From Dysgonomonas sp. (GTDB taxonomy: Bacteria > Bacteroidota > Bacteroidia > Bacteroidales > Dysgonomonadaceae): a stretch of 7,949 nt of DNA. Position 1 is the first letter of the stretch; each line of letters begins with the position of its first letter. A program made the position numbers and the translations under genes. Of this stretch, positions 1-6,868 are shown one piece after another. The notes beneath the pieces are model-generated. The model made no database searches. It saw only the letters and a list, made by a program, of their open reading frames with translations, and was not told where the DNA came from. The stretch lies in the NCBI GenBank assembly GCA_003523545.1, contig DQAM01000207.1:1-7949 (forward strand). Reading direction: 5' to 3'.

Positions 1-48
1 GCCGACAACGGGGAAGTTACTTTCTCAAACTTAAACATATACAATTAA
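1..48 (+). CDS. 3' end of an upstream operon gene (5' part outside the window)
   Basis: Frame 1 is open from the first base and encodes ADNGEVTFSNLNIYN before a tandem stop, TAA TAG (46-51). Only 6 nt separate the TAA from the ATG of the GH32 gene. The alternating polar and hydrophobic residues resemble the final beta-strand of a beta-sandwich, such as the C-terminus of a GH32 enzyme or of a surface glycan-binding protein. By analogy with the B. thetaiotaomicron levan locus, either a second GH32 enzyme or a levan-binding lipoprotein would be expected here. Fifteen codons are too few to assign a family, so this is a position-based inference. The other two plus-strand frames give less protein-like peptides. 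Confidence 0.5.
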   Translation, partial: ADNGEVTFSNLNIYN

Positions 49-54
49 TAGAAT

Positions 55-1806
55 ATGAAAAATTTAATTAATATAATAATCTGTCTTAGCATATTACTTG
101 TTATATCATGTAATAATAAGAATCCGGACAATATGCTCGCATTTGATATTGATAAAAAATATTTGTTGGTTCCCATCGAAGATAAAGCTCCCGAATCGAG
201 ACTGCATCTTCAATTGAATGGACAGAATATCAGTGAAGAACTCTTTATCCGGGTAGCTCAAAATAAAGTAGATTACTGGATTCCCATTGCAGTGGAGGAG
301 TATAAAGGTGAAAAACTGACCTTACTGTTTCAGCATATGGAAGAAGGCAGTATCGGTTATTCGCAGATTAAGCAGGCGGACGATTTCTTCTTCGATTACA
401 ACGAAAAATACCGCCCGCACTATCACTTTTCGCCCCGTTACGGATGGACGAACGACCCCAACGGTATGGTATACCACAATGGCGAGTATCATCTTTATTA
501 CCAGCACAATCCTTACGGATCTACATGGGGAAATATGCACTGGGGGCATACTGTAAGCAAGGATTTGCTGAAATGGGAACACCTTCCCGATGCTATTTAT
601 CCCGATTCACTGGGAACGATTTTCTCAGGAAGCGCGGTAATCGACAAGAATAATACGGCAGGTTTTGGAAAAGATGCGCTGATAGCTATTTACACTTCGG
701 CAGGAAAAATACAGACGCAAAGTATTGCTTACAGTACGGATAACGGACGCACATTTACCAAATACGAAGGGAATCCTGTTTTGAGCGACTTGAAATATCC
801 TGATTTCCGTGACCCGAAAGTATTTTGGCACGATACATCCGGTCAATGGATCATGTCGCTGGCTACCACACAAACAATCACTTTCTATGGTTCCAAAGAC
901 CTGAAAGAATGGGAAAGACTGAGCGAATTCGGCGAAGGTATAGGTAATCATAGCGGAGTATGGGAATGCCCGGACCTATTTCCCTTGACTTACAACGAAC
1001 AAACCAAATGGGTATTGCTCGTGAGCATCAATCCGGGCGGTCCCAACGGAGGCAGTGCTACGCAGTATTTCATCGGTAGTTTCGACGGTAAAACATTTAC
1101 TCCCGACAATCTGCCTTATCCGCTCTGGATAGACTACGGACGCGATAATTATGCAGGTGTGACATGGGATAATGTTCCCGACGGGCGCAGGATATTCATC
1201 GGGTGGATGGACAATTGGGATTACGCCAACCAAACCCCTACTCTCAACTTCAAAAGCGCAATGACCATTCCCCGCGAACTGGGATTGTCTCATAACGGAG
1301 AACATCTGGTATTGAGCAGTAATCCTATCAGGGAAACTATCAATCTGAGAGCCGATAGCAAGGAAATGCCGAATATCAAAGTAGATAAAACATACACTAT
1401 GGATAAGTTTATCGACAATGGAAACGGGGCTTATGAAATTGAAATGACCGTGCTTCCGGACAAGGCATCCTCTTTCAGTTTTAAACTGATGAACAGAACA
1501 GGCGAAGAAATCAAATTTACTTTCGATATTTCGAATAAACAGCTATCGGTAGACCGTTCGAAAAGCGGCCTGACAGGATTCAGCGAAAAATTTGCTCCGG
1601 CACCGATAACTTCACCCCTCGTAAAAAAGAATTCGTATAAACTTCGACTTCTGGTAGACAAAGCTTCCACCGAATTGTTCGTCAACGAAGGCGAATTGGT
1701 ACAGACCAACATCGTTTATCCCGAAGAGCCGTATAACTCACTTGAAGTTGTAAGCGAAGGTTCTCCTTTAAATGTAAAGGATATTAAAATCCATATATTA
1801 AAATAA
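55..1806 (+). CDS. GH32 beta-fructosidase (levanase/inulinase/invertase type), predicted lipoprotein
   Basis: This 583-residue enzyme is predicted to hydrolyse beta-D-fructofuranosyl bonds in fructans (levan, inulin) or sucrose and release fructose. The N-terminus is a lipoprotein signal: K2, a hydrophobic stretch, then the lipobox-like LVISC with Cys19. Residues about 25-115 form the extra N-terminal beta domain common in Bacteroidales GH32 proteins. The five-bladed propeller follows, with all three family catalytic motifs: nucleophile D134 in WTNDPNG (131-137), transition-state stabiliser D253 in RDP (252-254), and acid/base E304 in ECP (304-306). FSGSA (190-194) and GWMDNW (383-388) are further GH32 motifs. 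Residues from about 440 form the C-terminal beta-sandwich. The start is the first ATG after in-frame stops at 46-51. It sits between a cut-off upstream gene (6 nt gap) and the permease (2 nt gap), so co-transcription is very likely. Linkage preference and exo or endo action cannot be read from sequence; exo action is my guess from the probable periplasmic location. Confidence 0.95.
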   Translation: MKNLINIIICLSILLVISCNNKNPDNMLAFDIDKKYLLVPIEDKAPESRLHLQLNGQNISEELFIRVAQNKVDYWIPIAVEEYKGEKLTLLFQHMEEGSIGYSQIKQADDFFFDYNEKYRPHYHFSPRYGWTNDPNGMVYHNGEYHLYYQHNPYGSTWGNMHWGHTVSKDLLKWEHLPDAIYPDSLGTIFSGSAVIDKNNTAGFGKDALIAIYTSAGKIQTQSIAYSTDNGRTFTKYEGNPVLSDLKYPDFRDPKVFWHDTSGQWIMSLATTQTITFYGSKDLKEWERLSEFGEGIGNHSGVWECPDLFPLTYNEQTKWVLLVSINPGGPNGGSATQYFIGSFDGKTFTPDNLPYPLWIDYGRDNYAGVTWDNVPDGRRIFIGWMDNWDYANQTPTLNFKSAMTIPRELGLSHNGEHLVLSSNPIRETINLRADSKEMPNIKVDKTYTMDKFIDNGNGAYEIEMTVLPDKASSFSFKLMNRTGEEIKFTFDISNKQLSVDRSKSGLTGFSEKFAPAPITSPLVKKNSYKLRLLVDKASTELFVNEGELVQTNIVYPEEPYNSLEVVSEGSPLNVKDIKIHILK

Positions 1807-1808
1807 CC

Positions 1809-2963
1809 ATGAAACAAAAAAACATATTTCTCTTGCTGATCGCGGTCATGTTATCCTTCTTTGTGATGGGATTTGTAGACCTTGTAGGTATTGCCGCTAA
1901 TTACGTGAAAGCAGATTTTCAGCTTTCTGATACGATGGCGAACCTGTTCCCTTCGATGGTTTTCTTCTGGTTCCTCATATTTTCCGTGCCGACAGGTATG
2001 CTGATGAATCGTATCGGACGTAGGAAAACAGTATTGCTCAGTTTAGTGGTGACTATACTATCGTTGATAATACCTTTTGTTAATTATTCATTTGTTTCCA
2101 TGCTGATCTCTTTCTCATTGCTGGGTATAGGAAACACTTTGATGCAAGTATCCTTGAATCCGCTTTTATCGAATATCGTTACCGGCGACAAACTGGCGAG
2201 TTCGCTGACCTTTGGTCAATTTGTTAAGGCAATTGCCTCTTTCCTTGCCCCCATTATCGCAGCTTGGGCAGCAGCCTCGCTCGGCGATTGGAAGTACTTA
2301 TACCCAATCTTCATGGTGGTTGCCGTTTTAGCTGTTGTACTATTAGGTATAACCAAAATACAGGAAACGGACGAAAAGGGAGCAGGTTCCACCTTTACCC
2401 AATGTTTTGCCTTGTTAGGCGATAAGATGATTCTGCTTTCTTTCTTAGGGATTATGTGCCATGTCGGTATAGATGTGGGCGTGAATGTCACCGCCCCCAA
2501 AATATTGATCGAACGTCTGGGTATGCCTCTTGAAGACGCAGGTTATTCAACAAGTATTTATTTCCTTTTCCGTACGATAGGATGTTTCGTGGGAGCATTT
2601 GTACTGGCAAAATTCTCAGCTAAGAAGTTCTTTATAATAAGTGTCGTACTGATGGTGCTTTCAATGATAGGGCTGTTTCTATTCGATACTTTGATTCCTA
2701 TCTACGTTGCCATAGCTTTGGTAGGGTTGGGTAATTCGAATATTTTTCCCGTCATACTTTCCCAGGCATTGTTATACATGCCTGACAAGAAAAATGAAGT
2801 ATCGGGACTTATGATCATGGGATTGTTCGGCGGAACAATATTCCCGCTTCTGATGGGTGTCCTTACCGATGCCCTGCATTCACAGACAGGTGCTTTGATA
2901 ATCTTATCGGTAGGTGTCGTTTATCTTGTATTCTTATCGGCCCGCTTAAAAGACAGGGCATAA
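1809..2963 (+). CDS. MFS sugar permease, FucP/GluP type, probable fructose importer
   Basis: This 384-residue integral inner-membrane protein has about 12 hydrophobic segments, roughly at 6-30, 46-66, 73-92, 95-120, 138-158, 162-182, 206-226, 245-266, 271-291, 296-318, 331-352 and 358-378. The loop after the second segment has the MFS motif A pattern (G63, R68, G70, R71, R72, K73). The GIGN...NP pattern in segment 4 (106-118) resembles the FucP and glucose/galactose permease group. Members of this group import monosaccharides by proton or sodium symport. The substrate here is inferred to be fructose, because the gene lies between a GH32 beta-fructosidase (2 nt upstream) and a fructokinase (41 nt downstream). 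The length is normal for the family, slightly on the short side, with no frameshift. Asp24 in the first helix is a candidate cation-coupling residue. The two-base gap to the preceding stop suggests translational coupling. The family assignment is firm; the substrate is contextual. Confidence 0.9.
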   Translation: MKQKNIFLLLIAVMLSFFVMGFVDLVGIAANYVKADFQLSDTMANLFPSMVFFWFLIFSVPTGMLMNRIGRRKTVLLSLVVTILSLIIPFVNYSFVSMLISFSLLGIGNTLMQVSLNPLLSNIVTGDKLASSLTFGQFVKAIASFLAPIIAAWAAASLGDWKYLYPIFMVVAVLAVVLLGITKIQETDEKGAGSTFTQCFALLGDKMILLSFLGIMCHVGIDVGVNVTAPKILIERLGMPLEDAGYSTSIYFLFRTIGCFVGAFVLAKFSAKKFFIISVVLMVLSMIGLFLFDTLIPIYVAIALVGLGNSNIFPVILSQALLYMPDKKNEVSGLMIMGLFGGTIFPLLMGVLTDALHSQTGALIILSVGVVYLVFLSARLKDRA

Positions 2964-2965
2964 TC

Positions 2966-2989
2966 GAATGAAAAATTAAGAATGAAAAA
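2966..2989 (+). repeat. 10-nt direct repeat in the permease-fructokinase gap
   Basis: GAATGAAAAA occurs at 2966-2975 and again at 2980-2989, within the 41-nt A-rich spacer before the fructokinase. Each copy contains an ATG opening a tiny reading frame: MKN-stop (2968-2979) and MKNEKYIS-stop (2982-3008). The stop of the second overlaps the fructokinase start as ATGA. No promoter element or Shine-Dalgarno sequence is visible in the spacer. The A-rich leader may itself aid ribosome binding, as is usual in Bacteroidetes, and the repeat may be no more than low-complexity sequence. Confidence 0.45.
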
Positions 2990-3004
2990 CGAAAAATATA
3001 TATC

Positions 3005-3889
3005 ATGAATAATACTATTGTAGGATTAGGTGAAATATTATGGGATGTATTCCCTGAAAGAAAAGTACTTGGCGGGGCGCCTGCTAACTTCGCATATCAT
3101 GTTTCTCAATTCGGATACAGTGGATATGCCGTAAGCGCTATCGGCGACGACCTTTTAGGAAAAGAAATTCTCTCCGGTCTTGAAGAGAAACAACTCAATT
3201 ACCTGATCGAAACCACAGATTTTCCGACAGGTACAGTACAGGTAACACTCGATAAAGCAGGTGTGCCGAATTATGAAATTATGGAAAATGTGGCTTGGGA
3301 TAATATTCCTTTTACGCCGAGAACCGGGAATCTGGCAAAAATCACGAATGCTGTTTCGTTCGGCTCGCTTGCTCAACGGAATACGGTAAGCCGCAAAACC
3401 ATCCAGAAATTTCTCCAGACTATGCCTCAAAACAGTATCAAGATTTTCGACATCAATCTTCGCCAGCACTTTTATACAAAAGAACTGATAGACGAATCGT
3501 TGCAACTGGCGAACGCTCTCAAAATAAACGATGAAGAAATAGTCGTGGTTTCGAAACTATATGGTTATAATGAGGAGAATGAACAGGAGGTATGCAAAAA
3601 ACTGCTTCGTGAATACAACCTCGATTTGGTCATCCTCACCAAAGGTACAGAAGGCAGTTTCGTATGTACACCGAAAGAGACATCCTTTCAGCCGACACCG
3701 AAGGTGCATGTTGCCGATACAGTGGGTGCCGGGGATTCATTTACGGCGGCATTTGTTTCTTCCTACATGAACGGAGACCGCATTGCAGATGCCCATCAGC
3801 TTGCAGTAGAAGTTTCGGCGTATGTCTGTACGCAGCATGGTGCTATGCCTAAATTGCCCGATTCGTATAAGGAGCTTTTCCGAAAATAA
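3005..3889 (+). CDS. PfkB-family carbohydrate kinase, probable fructokinase
   Basis: This 294-residue cytoplasmic protein is predicted to transfer phosphate from ATP to fructose, giving fructose 6-phosphate for glycolysis. The length is typical of bacterial fructokinases in the ribokinase/PfkB superfamily. Visible motifs are the N-terminal strand with GEILWD (9-14), the sugar-binding GGAPANFA (23-30), FDINLRQ (148-154), LTKGTEGS (211-218) near the nucleotide site, and the PfkB C-terminal signature DTVGAGDSF (238-246). D244 is the expected catalytic base next to the GAGD anion hole. The start gives the family's normal N-terminus; an upstream ATG at 2982 is out of frame. It is the last gene of the operon, followed within about 30 nt by a terminator. 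Adenosine kinase or 2-keto-3-deoxygluconate kinase are alternatives within the superfamily, but the GGAPANFA motif and the GH32 and permease neighbours favour fructose. Confidence 0.93.
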   Translation: MNNTIVGLGEILWDVFPERKVLGGAPANFAYHVSQFGYSGYAVSAIGDDLLGKEILSGLEEKQLNYLIETTDFPTGTVQVTLDKAGVPNYEIMENVAWDNIPFTPRTGNLAKITNAVSFGSLAQRNTVSRKTIQKFLQTMPQNSIKIFDINLRQHFYTKELIDESLQLANALKINDEEIVVVSKLYGYNEENEQEVCKKLLREYNLDLVILTKGTEGSFVCTPKETSFQPTPKVHVADTVGAGDSFTAAFVSSYMNGDRIADAHQLAVEVSAYVCTQHGAMPKLPDSYKELFRK

Positions 3890-3890
3890 G

Positions 3891-3908
3891 AAAAGGCTGT
3901 CAGCTTTT
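3891..3908 (+). other. Small imperfect hairpin directly after the fructokinase stop
   Basis: AAAA(G)GCT pairs with AGCTTTT around a GTC loop with one bulged G, two bases after the stop codon. It is followed by only a short T/A stretch. It could be a weak first terminator or a 3'-end stabiliser ahead of the stronger hairpin, or chance. Confidence 0.3.
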
Positions 3909-3915
3909 AAATCTT

Positions 3916-3952
3916 AAAAGAGCTATATTAACGTTTTAATACAGCTCTTTTT
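3916..3952 (+). terminator. Intrinsic terminator of the GH32-permease-fructokinase operon
   Basis: AAAAGAGCT (3916-3924) is perfectly complementary to AGCTCTTTT (3943-3951). After a single A/C mismatch the stem continues with six more pairs around a CGTT loop (3932-3935). The 3' arm merges into a T-run (3948-3952), with further Ts at 3957-3961. It starts 27 nt after the fructokinase stop, as expected for the operon's end. The reverse strand has a shorter T-run, so plus-strand termination is the main reading. Confidence 0.85.
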
Positions 3953-3954
3953 GG

Positions 3955-3962
3955 TATTTTTG
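3955..3962 (+). promoter_or_regulatory. Candidate Bacteroidetes -7 element for the hybrid regulator gene
   Basis: TATTTTTG matches the Bacteroidetes -7 consensus TAnnTTTG exactly. It lies 25 nt upstream of the regulator's ATG, which would give a leader of about 20 nt. The -33 element is poor: the best candidate is TTTT at 3934-3937, inside the terminator loop and 3' arm, with a spacing of 17 instead of about 19-21. The match is in a T-rich stretch, so chance is possible. Position between a terminator and the next gene supports it. Confidence 0.5.
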
Positions 3963-3987
3963 TTTAGAGAAGATTCCAATTATTGCC

Positions 3988-6708
3988 ATGAATAGACTTT
4001 TTCTTTTTTATATCATACTGCTCCCAGTCCTTTTTCACTCCTGTAAATCCGAAGAAAAAAAGAAATTTCTTATCGGAGTATCGCAGTGCAGCGAAGATAT
4101 GTGGCGTCAAAAAGCAAACAACGAAATGCTGAGGGAACTAGCATTCTATCCAAACCTCAGCATAGAAATAAAGTCTGTGAAGGATGATCCTTCTCAACAG
4201 ATAAAAGACATTGGTTATTTCATAGAAAAGGAAGTCGATTTGCTGGTAGTCTCACCTGCCGAAGGCTCAGCATTGACTCCTGTTATCCAAAAAGCCTTCG
4301 GAGCGGGAATACCGGTCATCCTTTTTGACCGCAGGATAGATTCGGAAGATTATACATCCTATGTGGGAGCTGATAATTACGAGCTCGGGTACGAAGCAGG
4401 ATTGTACATTGCTGGGCTTCTCAATGGCAAAGGCAACGTAGTGGAAATAAGGGGATGGGACAAGGTAACTGCAGAAGTGGAAAGACATAACGGTTTTTCT
4501 GATGCAATTCAACGTTATCCGGACATAAAAGTAATTGCACGCCCGCATGGCGACTTTCTGAAAGAAGCAGCCGAGCAAAAGATACTTGAGGTTATACAGA
4601 TGAACGAACCTGTCGATGTAATTTTCGCTCTGAATGATGCGATGGCAATTGGAGCCAACAAGGCTTACGAACGTTATAGCGGAAAACGTCCGTATATTAT
4701 CGGAGTAGATGCGCTGCCAGGTGAAGGAGGCGGAATCGAAAATATACAAAACAGCTTGCAGGATGCTTCTTTCATTTATCCGACCGGAGGAGACAAAGTA
4801 ATCGAAGTTGCAAACCTTATTTTATCAGGTGGGCCTTTCAAAAGGGAAAACATCCTTTATACGGCAGTTGTCGATAAGAACAATGTAAGGATGTTGCAGC
4901 TTCAGACCGAACAGATTTCGGAACATCAGGATAAGCTGGAAACGATGAACGGCCTGCTCAACAACAGCCTTATTCAGTATTCCAACCAGCAGGCAATGTT
5001 TTACGGGACTATTCTTATTCTTGTCCTGATTTCTATCCTGCTATTCGTATCCATTATTGCATACCGCAACAAAAGCAGAACTAACAGGCTTCTGGAAGAA
5101 CAAAAAAATCAGCTGATTTCATTATCGAGGCAATTAGAAGAAGCTACTCATGCAAAGCTTGTCTTCTTTACAAATATTTCGCACGAATTCCGTACTCCCC
5201 TTACTCTCATTTTAGGACCTGTCGAAACCCTACTCTCCGGATCTAATTTGTCCGATGAACAAAAGAAGCTTCTCGATCTGGTAAAGCGCAACAGCAATAT
5301 GCTGCTCAATCTGATTTCTCAGGTCATTGAGTTCAGGAGCCACGAAAACGGGAAGATGAGAGCCTACTTTTCGAGAAGCGATATAAAGCTATTTCTGGAA
5401 GAGCTGAATATAGTATTTTCGGACTATGCCAAACGCAAGCAGGTCGATTTTTCTTTCGAAGCCACTGACAATACCTTAGATATGTGGTTCGATAAGGAAA
5501 AAGTAGAAAAGATTTACTTCAATCTCCTGTCGAATGCCTTTAAACATACCGAAAGAGGAGGCATCATTAAAACCTCTCTTAGAAAAGAGATAATGGAAGG
5601 CAAAGAATTTGCGAAGATAGAAGTTTATAACAAGGGAAAAGCTATTCCTCAGGACAAGATAAAAAGTATATTCGAACGATTTTATAAGGTAAATCCGAAC
5701 GATGCGGGCACAGGGATAGGCCTAGCTTTAACGAATGCTTTGGTAGATGTTCATGGTGGAAAGATAACAGTAGAAAGCAAAGAGAGCTACGGAACAGTTT
5801 TCGCCGTATGGCTGCCTATGGAACAGATTCCGCAAGATATTGCAGAACAAGATGACATTTATGACAACTCATTTACAAAAAACTTATTAGCGGCAGAACC
5901 TGACCACCGATCGGACAACATACTTCCTGCTTCTGTATCCGATACAGATAAGCCTCTGATTTTACTGGTAGAGGACAATACCGATATGCGGAACTATATG
6001 AGATTTGTCCTTCAGAACGATTATACGGTAATTGAAGCTGAAGATGGAGACAAGGGTATAGAAAAAGCGATAAAGAACGTCCCTGATGTGGTAATCAGCG
6101 ATATAATGATGCCCGGGAAAGATGGTTTTTCCGTATGCCAGACACTCAAAGAAAATGTTTCTACAAGCCATATACCTGTAATTTTATTAACGGCTTGTTC
6201 GTTAGACGAGCAGAAAGCTATGGGTTTCGAAAGCGGCGCGGACGCTTATATTTCCAAACCTTTTAATGCGGATCTATTGAAAATCAGGCTTCGCAAATTA
6301 ATTGAAAACAGGCAGAAAATTATAGAATCTTTCGGTAAAAGCCTTATCAATGACACGAAGAAAACGACATTGGCCGAGACCGAACAGAATTTTATCGACA
6401 ATTTCCGGAAGTATATAGAGGAACATATTTCCGACCCGGAACTGAATTTGGATGAAGTAGCGAAGAATATGGGACTTTCCAAATCACAGTTATATCGGAA
6501 AATAAAATCGCTTACGGATTATTCACCGAACGAACTTATTAAAATCATCCGGCTGAAATATGCCCGCCATCTGCTTTCACTGAAAGGTCAGAATATCTCG
6601 GAGGTAGCTTATGAATCAGGCTTTTCTTCCCTTTCGTATTTCACAAAATGCTTTAAAGATTTCTACAAAGAAAACCCGACCGAATTTCTTGCAAAGAATA
6701 AAGTATAA
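3988..6708 (+). CDS. Hybrid two-component system regulator with periplasmic sugar-binding sensor (BT1754-like)
   Basis: This 906-residue inner-membrane protein joins sensor, kinase, receiver and transcription factor. Residues 1-19 are a signal or anchor segment ending in a lipobox-like LFHSC. Residues about 27-300 are a type I periplasmic sugar-binding domain (SPAEGSA 89-95, FDRRID 113-118, GVDALPG 239-245). Residues 305-336 are helical, 339-359 are a transmembrane helix, and 362-390 a likely coiled coil. The kinase has H399 in the ISHEFRTP H-box, N512 and N516 in the N-box, a G1-like NKGKA (548-552), an F-box (561-566) and GTGIGL (574-579). The receiver (about 656-772) has E662, D663, phospho-acceptor D705, T735 and K757. 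The C-terminal AraC-type DNA-binding domain spans about 803-902. In B. thetaiotaomicron the homologous architecture (BT1754) binds fructose directly and controls the levan locus. Fructose sensing here is inferred from this and from the adjacent GH32, permease and kinase genes. It has its own candidate promoter. Confidence 0.95.
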   Translation: MNRLFLFYIILLPVLFHSCKSEEKKKFLIGVSQCSEDMWRQKANNEMLRELAFYPNLSIEIKSVKDDPSQQIKDIGYFIEKEVDLLVVSPAEGSALTPVIQKAFGAGIPVILFDRRIDSEDYTSYVGADNYELGYEAGLYIAGLLNGKGNVVEIRGWDKVTAEVERHNGFSDAIQRYPDIKVIARPHGDFLKEAAEQKILEVIQMNEPVDVIFALNDAMAIGANKAYERYSGKRPYIIGVDALPGEGGGIENIQNSLQDASFIYPTGGDKVIEVANLILSGGPFKRENILYTAVVDKNNVRMLQLQTEQISEHQDKLETMNGLLNNSLIQYSNQQAMFYGTILILVLISILLFVSIIAYRNKSRTNRLLEEQKNQLISLSRQLEEATHAKLVFFTNISHEFRTPLTLILGPVETLLSGSNLSDEQKKLLDLVKRNSNMLLNLISQVIEFRSHENGKMRAYFSRSDIKLFLEELNIVFSDYAKRKQVDFSFEATDNTLDMWFDKEKVEKIYFNLLSNAFKHTERGGIIKTSLRKEIMEGKEFAKIEVYNKGKAIPQDKIKSIFERFYKVNPNDAGTGIGLALTNALVDVHGGKITVESKESYGTVFAVWLPMEQIPQDIAEQDDIYDNSFTKNLLAAEPDHRSDNILPASVSDTDKPLILLVEDNTDMRNYMRFVLQNDYTVIEAEDGDKGIEKAIKNVPDVVISDIMMPGKDGFSVCQTLKENVSTSHIPVILLTACSLDEQKAMGFESGADAYISKPFNADLLKIRLRKLIENRQKIIESFGKSLINDTKKTTLAETEQNFIDNFRKYIEEHISDPELNLDEVAKNMGLSKSQLYRKIKSLTDYSPNELIKIIRLKYARHLLSLKGQNISEVAYESGFSSLSYFTKCFKDFYKENPTEFLAKNKV

Positions 6709-6729
6709 CAGATATAATAAGGGCTGGAT

Positions 6730-6763
6730 AAAAAAAGGAGAAGGCACATAAAAGACCTTCTCC
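6730..6763 (-). terminator. Intrinsic terminator for the GH2 gene, possibly shared with the regulator gene
   Basis: GGAGAAGG (6737-6744) and CCTTCTCC (6756-6763) form a perfect 8-bp GC-containing stem with an 11-nt loop. Seven As at 6730-6736 become a T-tract after the hairpin when read on the minus strand, so it should terminate transcription arriving from the GH2 gene, whose stop is about 105 nt away. On the plus strand the hairpin lies 28 nt after the regulator's stop but is followed by CCTACAAT, without a T-tract, so it would be weak in that direction. Confidence 0.7.
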
Positions 6764-6770
6764 CCTACAA

Positions 6771-6797
6771 TATTTATACTATGCAATTTATTTATAC
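6771..6797. repeat. 9-nt direct repeat TATTTATAC, two copies
   Basis: TATTTATAC occurs at 6771-6779 and 6789-6797, 18 nt apart start to start, in the AT-rich convergent region between the regulator and the GH2 gene. No role is apparent. The rest of 6764-6868 shows no gene, convincing hairpin or promoter. Confidence 0.35.
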
Positions 6798-6868
6798 AGG
6801 TACAAAGTCGAAAGTTCCGTTCAAATTCTGTACTATTTTGTCGTTAATATTTTATATCTCCGGGAAAT

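Noticed and set aside
1807..1808. Possible fusion or frameshift between the GH32 and permease genes
   Set aside because: The 2-nt gap follows a proper stop codon and both proteins have complete ends; this is ordinary tight operon spacing.
4267..4749. Open frame of 160 codons on the minus strand inside the regulator gene
   Set aside because: It lies wholly opposite the sugar-binding domain of a well-supported gene, has no recognisable motif, and is Cys/Tyr/Phe/Arg-rich as expected for an antisense shadow.
6801..6834. Possible hairpin GTACA...TGTAC in the convergent gap
   Set aside because: Only five base pairs with a loop of more than 20 nt and no T-tract; too weak to call.
6822..6842. Promoter-like TACTATTTTG on the plus strand
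   Set aside because: The spacing is one base short of TAnnTTTG and the only downstream gene lies on the opposite strand.
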